From: Pyrinomonadaceae bacterium
GTDB lineage: Bacteria > Acidobacteriota > Blastocatellia > Pyrinomonadales > Pyrinomonadaceae
Reading direction: 5' to 3'
Assembly (NCBI GenBank): GCA_018060305.1
Contig: JAGOWF010000101.1
Span: 1-9,034 of the forward strand
DNA: 9,034 bases
Each line of letters begins with the position of its first letter. Within the stretch, counting starts at the first letter, position 1. Positions 1 to 5,080 of this stretch are shown here, in pieces. A program made the translations under genes and the position numbers. A model generated the notes under the pieces. It ran no database searches. It was given only the letters and a program-made list of their open reading frames with translations, and had not been told where the DNA came from.

Positions 1-860
1 AACTCAAAAATGCCCGCGAGTATTCCGAGCAGCAGCGCGTATTTGAGCCCCAATATGTAGAAGCCGATCGTGCAGACGAACGCGATCAGGATGCACGAAA
101 TAAGCTGCGCACGCGTGTAGGCGGCGAGTGTTGTGTTAACGTCTGCCAGCACGAGTTCGGCCCGGGCCCGCCAACGGCCGGCCGGAAACAGTCTCAGGAC
201 CGAGAGGCGAAACTGATTGACGTCCTTGAGGAAAAAGAACGCCAGCACCGGGATCAGGATGAACCACGGCAGATACGTGACCAGGGCGAGCACAAAGCCG
301 CCCAGACTACTTGTGATGCTACCGCCGAACTCGGTGACCTTTTCGTTGATCTTCGCCTGCACCTCATCAGGGATCCGCAGCCGGTTGTAACGCAGGCTGA
401 GGTCCTCTGCACTCCGCCGGAATGACTGTCCATACGCCGGAAGATTTGAGCCGAATTCTTTCGCCTGTTCGACGACACGCGGCGCAATATTCGAGATCGC
501 AATCCCAAGCACGACGAAGACGAAAAGATATGCCAGAACGATCGCCAGCGATCGTGGCATCAGACGTTCGCGGCCGCGTTCTTTGAATGGGCGTCGAATT
601 ATCCGCACGATCGGATCGATCAGATAGGCAAAGAACACCGACAGGACAATGATGAAAAACAGATACGTCAGAGCGCCGATGACGACCTGCAGCCAACCGG
701 CGACAAACAGCAGCAGCAGCGTGATCAGCACCACTCGAACGATCGAACGTATGGACGGCGTTGCGGCGTCCAGATAAACGCGGCGTGCGGTCTGCTGCCG
801 TTCGCGAAGGCCGCGTTTAGACGGCTGCGGCTCAGGGTCAGGCTCTTTTAGTCGGGGCAT
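1..860 (-). CDS. AI-2E family transporter (PerM/YdiK-like permease), C-terminus cut by window edge
   Basis: The reverse strand reads open from an ATG at 860 to the window edge, giving 286 codons with no stop, so the C-terminus is missing; whole family members are usually about 350-400 residues. The start is MPRLKEPDPEPQPS, with AGGTAG about 7 nt upstream. A charged N-terminal stretch is followed by hydrophobic helices (VLITLLLLFVAGWL, LTYLFFIIVLSVFFAYLIDP), a long amphipathic middle region, then LIPVLAFFFLKD and a final region with YTRAQLISCILIAF. The IP-LAFF-LKD and Y-R-Q patches are typical of the AI-2E/UPF0118 permease family (PF01594). Members are inner-membrane proteins variously linked to autoinducer-2 export or Na+/H+ antiport, so the substrate cannot be assigned. 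The gene follows the small lipoprotein by 19 nt on the same strand, suggesting cotranscription. Confidence 0.9.
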   Translation of the reverse strand, partial: MPRLKEPDPEPQPSKRGLRERQQTARRVYLDAATPSIRSIVRVVLITLLLLFVAGWLQVVIGALTYLFFIIVLSVFFAYLIDPIVRIIRRPFKERGRERLMPRSLAIVLAYLFVFVVLGIAISNIAPRVVEQAKEFGSNLPAYGQSFRRSAEDLSLRYNRLRIPDEVQAKINEKVTEFGGSITSSLGGFVLALVTYLPWFILIPVLAFFFLKDVNQFRLSVLRLFPAGRWRARAELVLADVNTTLAAYTRAQLISCILIAFVCTIGFYILGLKYALLLGILAGIFE

Positions 861-879
861 AAGCTCTACCTAATATACG

Positions 880-1299
880 CTATTTTGCGGCATTCGCCGG
901 CGCATTTGCATCAGCCGGCAATAGCGGCGGCGAATAGTTCTCGACGGCAAATCGGTCAAAGAGCACGAACATGTTCTTTGGCGGTACTGCGTAGTTTGAA
1001 CCTATCACGACGGCCTTGTCTTCATCCGACGTCACGCGCCGGTTTGCATCGGCAGTCTGAAGCCTTAACACGCCTCGATCCTCTGCGTCGAGTTTTTGTC
1101 CATCCTTTCTTCGCAGGACATAGATAAAAGTAAAGCCCGCCGTGCGCATTGCCTCGATGTCGGTTTCGATGGTGGTTTTCGCCGGTTCGACATTAGCCTG
1201 AACGGGCGTCTCACGGCCCGACTTCAACACACTCTCGTTTGCCCCACAGCCTGCACAAAAAATACCGATGACACCAGTCGCGATGAGACACTTGAGCAT
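880..1299 (-). CDS. Small predicted lipoprotein of unknown function
   Basis: This 139-residue protein begins with a short hydrophobic signal (MLKCLIATGVIGIF) ending in C-A-G-C, with Cys18 as the likely lipidated residue. Cys at -3 instead of Leu/Val/Ile makes the lipobox slightly atypical. The mature part has a polar linker (about 19-45), then a compact alpha/beta-looking region (IEAMRTAGFTFIYVLRRKDG, later KAVVIGSNYAVPPKNMFVLFDRF) and an Ala/Pro/Asn-rich tail. I recognise no domain. No clear Shine-Dalgarno precedes the ATG. It lies 34 nt after the membrane-protein gene and 19 nt before the AI-2E permease, so it is probably a middle member of a leftward operon. A role as a cell-envelope accessory factor is only a guess from lipidation and context. 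Confidence 0.75.
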   Translation of the reverse strand: MLKCLIATGVIGIFCAGCGANESVLKSGRETPVQANVEPAKTTIETDIEAMRTAGFTFIYVLRRKDGQKLDAEDRGVLRLQTADANRRVTSDEDKAVVIGSNYAVPPKNMFVLFDRFAVENYSPPLLPADANAPANAAK

Positions 1300-1333
1300 A
1301 GGAATTAAGAATCTAGCTGATAACTAAACACTA

Positions 1334-2017
1334 TCAACCATTAACTGAAGAATCAGTTTCTTCACTCTCCTCGACAATCAGGTCGGCTTTTTGCCGCTCT
1401 AGTTCCGCGATGCGTGACCTCAGTCCCTCGATCTCAGCGTCTATGTCGGCGACGTCGGGTTCGCCGGCGCTCAGTTTGTGAAAGACCGGCGTCACGACCG
1501 TGACCGAGGCGACGAGGATCGAAAGCACGCCGATCGTTCGGGCAAAGAGGTCGCTGTTGGCGTCGGGTTCGAACCAGATGAGATAGGCCAGCAGCGCCGA
1601 GAGCAGCCAGACGAAGACAAACGCGGCGATACGTGACCATGCAAACCGCTTATCGAGACGTGCGAGCGATAGCAGCGACAGGTGGGCGCAGGCTATCGCC
1701 GCGAGAGCCACAGTGCCGGTCGCCCGGATGTAGTTCTCATATTCATCGAGGACGTCCCAGATGATGAGGAACGTCATAACGGCCGCGACGAGTGCGAGCG
1801 CTATTCCCGCCAGCGGCAACGCGTGTCCGCGTCCCGTCTCGTAATACGCCCCGCACGCGAGGCCCAAGATGCTCGTGGCCGTTATCGTCAGCGTCGTCAT
1901 CAGTATCCTGACCTCGATATTGCCAAAATTGCCCAACAGTATCACGCCGATGCCGATGACCGCGCTAACGGCGACCGACGCGATCAGCGTGTAAAGGAAA
2001 GTTCTTCTGAGGTTCAT
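1334..2017 (-). CDS. Six-helix integral membrane protein with C-terminal coiled coil, unknown function
   Basis: Read from the ATG at 2017 (MNLRRTFLYTL) this is 227 residues. Six hydrophobic segments are visible: TFLYTLIASVAVSAVIGIG, ILMTTLTITATSILGLAC, LPLAGIALALVAAVMTFLII, TGTVALAAIACAHLSLLSL, IAAFVFVWLLSALLAYLIW and TIGVLSILVASVTVVTPVF. A charged heptad-like stretch follows (IDAEIEGLRSRIAELERQ), consistent with a short cytoplasmic coiled coil, and then an acidic tail. I recognise no family. A GTG six codons upstream (2035) keeps the frame, but it lies inside the inverted repeat of the neighbouring element and adds a hydrophilic MAKVPD leader, so I prefer the ATG. Neither start has a convincing ribosome-binding site. 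The element probably replaced the native upstream region. Confidence 0.75.
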   Translation of the reverse strand: MNLRRTFLYTLIASVAVSAVIGIGVILLGNFGNIEVRILMTTLTITATSILGLACGAYYETGRGHALPLAGIALALVAAVMTFLIIWDVLDEYENYIRATGTVALAAIACAHLSLLSLARLDKRFAWSRIAAFVFVWLLSALLAYLIWFEPDANSDLFARTIGVLSILVASVTVVTPVFHKLSAGEPDVADIDAEIEGLRSRIAELERQKADLIVEESEETDSSVNG

Positions 2018-2030
2018 ATCGGGAACTTTT

Positions 2031-2057
2031 GCCACGAATTACACGAATTGCACAAAT
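2031..2057 (-). repeat. Inner inverted repeat of the GxxExxY element (AATTCGTGT family)
   Basis: Read on the minus strand this is three 9-bp units of the form ATT(T/C)GTGNN. It matches the copy at 2405-2431 in inverse orientation with two adjacent mismatches. It abuts the start region of the six-TM membrane protein and supplies that gene's alternative GTG start at 2035. Confidence 0.85.
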
Positions 2058-2064
2058 AAAAGAG

Positions 2065-2415
2065 CTAGAGCACGAGACGCTCGTATTCTAGTTTGTATTT
2101 GCCAAAATTGAGCAATAGCGCAAGACGAAAATTGGTAGCCTTTAGATAGTTGAGTGTTTGGGCCTTATGGATCTCGTTGATGAGCTCCAGCGCTTTCAGC
2201 TCCAGGATGATCGAGTCTTCCACAACAATATCAGCCACATATTCGCCGACGATCTGACCGTGGAATGGGACGCGTATGGGTGCTTGCTGACAGGCGAGGA
2301 TACCGTTTTCCTTTTCGAGAAAGCCGAATCCCAGTTCGCGATGCACCTCAAACGCAAGTCCGACGATCTTGTATGACAACTCTTTGTAAAGTACCTTTTC
2401 CTCCATTTGTGTCAT
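2065..2415 (-). CDS. GxxExxY-family protein (PD-(D/E)XK nuclease-like), signature tyrosine lost
   Basis: This 116-residue protein (113 if the ATG at 2406 is used) matches the GxxExxY family (TIGR04256, PDDEXK_3 superfamily) as I recall it. Visible landmarks are YKIVGLAFEVHRELG near residues 15-29, QQAPIRVPFHGQIVGEY, the nuclease-like core ADIVVEDSIILELKA carrying Asp and Glu-X-Lys, and the tail LNYLKATNFRLALLLNFG followed by LEYERLVL. The motif that names the family should read G-x-x-E-x-x-Y, but here it is GFLEKEN running straight into GILACQQ. About 12 residues, including the Tyr, appear to be missing in frame; typical members are about 125-130 residues. The biochemical role of the family is not established. 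Both candidate ATGs lie in or at the edge of the flanking repeat and lack a Shine-Dalgarno. Whether the protein still works is unknown. Confidence 0.85.
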   Translation of the reverse strand: MTQMEEKVLYKELSYKIVGLAFEVHRELGFGFLEKENGILACQQAPIRVPFHGQIVGEYVADIVVEDSIILELKALELINEIHKAQTLNYLKATNFRLALLLNFGKYKLEYERLVL

Positions 2416-2431
2416 TCGTGTAATTCGTGGC
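2405..2431 (+). repeat. Outer inverted repeat of the GxxExxY element (AATTCGTGT family)
   Basis: Three 9-bp units of the form ATT(T/C)GTGNN start at 2405, 2414 and 2423. It is the inverted partner of 2031-2057. It overlaps the 5' end of the GxxExxY ORF and ends 12 nt before the M14 peptidase stop codon. Confidence 0.85.
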
Positions 2432-2442
2432 TAACTCCTCTC

Positions 2443-4893
2443 TTACTGGCTTATCGCATTGAACAACAGCGGAAATGTCGTCAATGATTGCCCTCGGTAT
2501 TGGGGGCGGAAGCCGAAGAGGATGATCTTGCCTTTGCCCATTGTTACCTCGATCAGCGCAGCTTTGCCGGCGATCTTTTCGGTTCCAAGAGCCCAGCCGG
2601 AGAGCAGAATGGCTTTCGGGTCGGTTGGGTAGCGGGCGATGATGCGAACGTCGGAACGCAGGCTGCCAGCCTGCGTGTCAGTCGCTTGAGATGCTGGCCG
2701 AGAGGCTTTACCGTCGCTTCTGTCCGAACCATCCACACGCAGGCTGGCAGCCTGCGTTCCGACAACTTCAAACACCGGCCCGTTCTCGAACCATGCGATC
2801 GATTGCTGCGGCATTCCTTTGGCTATCGGGTGCGTCAGGTCGAGTTCTGTTCGGAGGATGGAGCCAGGGATGAAAAACGTCTTTTGATCGAGATCGCTGA
2901 CGACGTTGCGGATGGGCAGGTTGAATTGCTCTATCGCAAACTCCGTCGAGCGGTTGAGAAAAACAAGCGTGCCGCCGGCCTCGACAAACTCCTTTAGATT
3001 CTCAACGCCCTCTTTCCCAACGCCGCCCGTGTACTCATCCGGCATGGTGCCTTTTGCATAGCCGTTAAGGATCTGCGCGGGCGACTGGTCGGGGAAGATG
3101 ATCGCTCTCGCGCCGCTAAAATGACCGGCTCGGAATTCGGAATCGTAGATGGATTTATGAATATCGCCGCAAACTCCGCTCCGCTTGGGATAGATTTCCA
3201 TCAGCCATCGCGTCCAACCCTCATCCATTGACGGCGGATTAGAGTGGTAGGTTCGATACCTAAAATCATCGACGACTCTGCACAATCCCTCCAATCCAAA
3301 TAATATCCCGCGGGGTTGCGTTAGGGGTTTCCTCGATGAAACGTAATGGTTGGTTCCCGTTAGAAGGGTCAAGCTATGGGCGGTTACATCATACGGCGGA
3401 AGTGGGTCGCCGCTGGCCGAACGCAGATCGGGGTAAGTCTGTGGTTCGAGTAACGCCTTCACGAATCCGAAGTACGGCTGTCGCGTAGGAATTATCACAG
3501 ATTTGTCTGAAAACGTAGTCCAAATGCCTCTCTCCTCTATGGAAAACTCTCCATTCGCAACGTCATATTCCACGCCTGCTCTACGTAGCACCTGCCGAAC
3601 TGCGGCTACGTTCCTGTTGGAGTCATTATCGATAATGTAGGCGATCGCTTCACCTTTCTTCTTCGGCCTCACCGCTTCTTTCCCGATCTCATAAAACCTC
3701 GTCAGCCACCGCTCGCGGTTGTCGGCGGCGTGATTCATCAACGTGAACGCGGCGGTGGTCATGTAGTCGGTGATGTTTCGCAGCTTCCATTCGCCGCCTT
3801 TCCAGACGGGGCCGAAGTTGGCGGATTCGACCTTTGGGTCGTAGCCGGCTTGCGGCGGATTGGTCAGGTCGTCGAATTTGACGGTTATCGGCGTTGCGAG
3901 TTTTGCCGACGCGGTCTCGCTGAGAATCCGCACCCCGCCGTGGTAGTGCGAATAGGCGCGCGCGGGTGTCCAGGCGTCATAGGTCGAGTTTGTCGTGATG
4001 CCCTGATAGCCCATGCCTCGCAGGGTCGCGGCCATGGCGTTGCCGAGTTCGGTATAGCCTTCGACGATCTGCTTCGGCACGTTCGGCTCGACCGGTGCTT
4101 TGTAGGGCGGCAGGAAGAGCCGCGAGCCGTTCTGGCCCTGCTGGTGGATGTCGTGGACGATCTGCGGGTGCCAAACATTGTGAATTTTATCGACCGTGAG
4201 CTGCGTCTCGACCTGCGTAAAGGCGTACCAGTCGCGGTTGTTGTCGTGGCCGACGTATTTGTGATAAAGCTCCGGTGGCGACGTGCCTTCGTATGGCGTG
4301 TTAACGGTTTTATCGTACCAGTTTTTCACGATGTCAACGCCGTCGGGGTTGAGGCTCGGGACTATGAGGATGATCGTGTTGTCGAGAATCTTGTTTACCT
4401 CGGGATGCGGCGCAAGTGCCAGTCGATATGCGATTAGCATAGACGAAAGCGTCGATCCGACCTCGGTCGAATGGATGCCGCAGGTGATGAGGACGATGGT
4501 TTTGCCTTGGGCGATGAGTTTTTTTGCGGCTGCGTCACGGGCGGGCAAGGGTGCCCGCGTTCCGGCGATCTTACGCGGGTCGGCTAGTTTATCATTGATT
4601 GCGCGATATTTTTCGAGGCTCTTAAGATTCTCGGGCGAGCTGATCGTCGCGTAAACAAATGGTGCTCCCATCGTGCTTTTGCCGATCTCTTCAAACATCA
4701 CGCGGTCCGACGCCGCGTCGAGCCGCTTAAAATAATCGACAACCTGCGCCCAGCTAGCCAGCTTCTTATCGTCGCCCGGCGTAAAGCCGAGGACGTCTTT
4801 GGGTGACGGTATTTGGGCGAATGTGGAGAAAACAAGGAAAAGACTTAGCCCGCAAAGACGCAAAGACCGCAAAGGAAGAAAAAGAGCTTTCAT
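2443..4893 (-). CDS. Exported M14-family zinc carboxypeptidase with GATase-like C-terminal half
   Basis: This 816-residue exported metallopeptidase should remove C-terminal residues from peptides outside the cytoplasm. The start is the ATG at 4893, which gives a signal peptide (MKALFLPLRSLRLCGLSLFL, cleavage likely after STFA). The open frame continues upstream to 5784, but that part is antisense to the OPT gene and is rejected. M14 landmarks are the zinc pair H141-x-x-E144 in GIHSTEVG, N219-R220 in DNNRDWYAF, the third zinc ligand H250 in HDIHQQG, and the likely catalytic E326 in GGVRILSETAS. Residues about 390-700 hold a class I glutamine-amidotransferase-like fold (DNDSNRN, EFVEAGGTLVFLN), and the tail GKGKIILFGFRPQYRGQ is familiar from soil-bacterial M14 proteins. 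Three segments look repeat-derived: the signal peptide, residues 111-119 (GTRAPLPAR) and residues 712-748. It is divergent from the OPT transporter. Confidence 0.92.
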   Translation of the reverse strand: MKALFLPLRSLRLCGLSLFLVFSTFAQIPSPKDVLGFTPGDDKKLASWAQVVDYFKRLDAASDRVMFEEIGKSTMGAPFVYATISSPENLKSLEKYRAINDKLADPRKIAGTRAPLPARDAAAKKLIAQGKTIVLITCGIHSTEVGSTLSSMLIAYRLALAPHPEVNKILDNTIILIVPSLNPDGVDIVKNWYDKTVNTPYEGTSPPELYHKYVGHDNNRDWYAFTQVETQLTVDKIHNVWHPQIVHDIHQQGQNGSRLFLPPYKAPVEPNVPKQIVEGYTELGNAMAATLRGMGYQGITTNSTYDAWTPARAYSHYHGGVRILSETASAKLATPITVKFDDLTNPPQAGYDPKVESANFGPVWKGGEWKLRNITDYMTTAAFTLMNHAADNRERWLTRFYEIGKEAVRPKKKGEAIAYIIDNDSNRNVAAVRQVLRRAGVEYDVANGEFSIEERGIWTTFSDKSVIIPTRQPYFGFVKALLEPQTYPDLRSASGDPLPPYDVTAHSLTLLTGTNHYVSSRKPLTQPRGILFGLEGLCRVVDDFRYRTYHSNPPSMDEGWTRWLMEIYPKRSGVCGDIHKSIYDSEFRAGHFSGARAIIFPDQSPAQILNGYAKGTMPDEYTGGVGKEGVENLKEFVEAGGTLVFLNRSTEFAIEQFNLPIRNVVSDLDQKTFFIPGSILRTELDLTHPIAKGMPQQSIAWFENGPVFEVVGTQAASLRVDGSDRSDGKASRPASQATDTQAGSLRSDVRIIARYPTDPKAILLSGWALGTEKIAGKAALIEVTMGKGKIILFGFRPQYRGQSLTTFPLLFNAISQ
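2651..2762. repeat. BIME-like pair of 28-bp perfect inverted repeats, inserted in the M14 gene
   Basis: Positions 2651-2678 and 2735-2762 are exact reverse complements over 28 bases, separated by 56 bases. Each arm is itself a 21-base palindrome with 10-base arms (ACGCAGGCTG and its complement) around one central base. Two inverted REP-like hairpins around a spacer is the layout of a BIME. The unit is translated in frame as residues 712-748 of the peptidase (TQAASLR ... TQAGSLR) between FEVV and VRIIARYP. A RAYT-type (REP-associated Y1 transposase) origin is plausible, but no such gene is in the window. Confidence 0.85.
4541..4563 (-). repeat. Short palindromic repeat encoding GTRAPLPAR inside the M14 gene
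   Basis: The repeat has a 7-bp perfect stem (4541-4547 with 4552-4558) and a 4-base loop, and on the minus strand it is preceded by the foot CGGAAC. It encodes residues 111-119 of the peptidase in the linker before the zinc motif. The same foot and a similar body recur at 8948-8970 (20 of 23 bases), and the foot CGGAACGC also begins each arm of the 2651-2762 element. Confidence 0.6.
4845..4875 (-). repeat. Iterated CTTTGCG repeat forming the M14 signal-peptide coding region
   Basis: On the plus strand three units CGCAAAG(A/G) occur at 4851, 4859 and 4868, with spacings of 8 and 9 bp. On the minus strand they read TTTGCG-N and translate as LPLRSLRLCGL, the front of the signal peptide's hydrophobic core. 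From memory, TTTGCG-type repeats of this kind are dispersed in many environmental bacterial genomes. That recollection is not checked here. Confidence 0.65.
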
Positions 4894-4915
4894 GAATCCA
4901 AGTGTAGAACAATTA

Positions 4916-5001
4916 CAGGCGGAAACACGACCTGTAGGAAGTGTGCCACGACCGAATGCTGCTGCTTCGGGCACACTCGCTACTCCTCGTGTTTCTGCCT
5001 G
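4916..5001. repeat. 86-bp imperfect palindrome in the M14-OPT divergent intergenic region
   Basis: The outer arms 4916-4930 and 4987-5001 pair at 14 of 15 bases (CAGGC(G/A)GAAACACGA). Further in, GTAG pairs with CTAC and AGTGTGCC pairs with GGCACACT, leaving a loop of about 20 bases that contains CCGAA and TTCGG. It could be a REP-type element or a large hairpin shielding the two divergent promoters from each other. It contains no gene I can support. Confidence 0.6.
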
Positions 5002-5022
5002 TGTTATTGCGTTTTTTGCCAA

Positions 5023-5042
5023 TGCAAGGTAAATTCCTTGCA
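5023..5042 (+). promoter_or_regulatory. Operator-like dyad upstream of the OPT gene
   Basis: TGCAAGG (5023-5029) and CCTTGCA (5036-5042) form a perfect 7-bp dyad around the spacer TAAATT, 38 bp before the OPT start codon. TAAATT could serve as a weak -10 box with TTGCGT (5008-5013) 16 bp upstream. A repressor site or a short 5'-UTR hairpin are both possible. Confidence 0.35.
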
Positions 5043-5080
5043 GACCTTTCCCCGAGACATTACTAAATTGGAGGCTTCGG

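Larger units (their letters stand above)
2031..2431. mobile_element. Candidate 401-bp element: GxxExxY gene bracketed by 27-bp inverted repeats
   Basis: Positions 2031-2057 and 2405-2431 are reverse complements at 25 of 27 bases with no gap, and the only gene between them is the GxxExxY ORF. The ORF begins inside one repeat and ends 7 nt from the other, so repeats and gene look like one unit. No transposase is encoded, so any mobility would be in trans, or the unit may spread by another route such as recombination between repeats. No target duplication is obvious. It sits exactly between two co-directional genes. The boundaries are visible directly; the mobile interpretation is inference. Confidence 0.5.

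Noticed and set aside
1343..1358. 6-bp hairpin with 4-base loop (AACTGA/TCAGTT) as a terminator
   Set aside because: It lies inside the last codons of the membrane-protein gene and has no T-run.
2018..2035. GTG start adding MAKVPD to the membrane protein
   Set aside because: The GTG lies inside the inverted repeat of the neighbouring element and the added residues are not part of the first helix.
3730..4437. 235-residue plus-strand open frame
   Set aside because: It lies wholly antisense to the catalytic M14 region, which carries clear zinc motifs; its composition is that of a complement-strand shadow.
4845..5001. CRISPR array
   Set aside because: The repeats are 8-9 bp tandem units or nested palindromes without regularly spaced unique spacers, and no cas gene is present.
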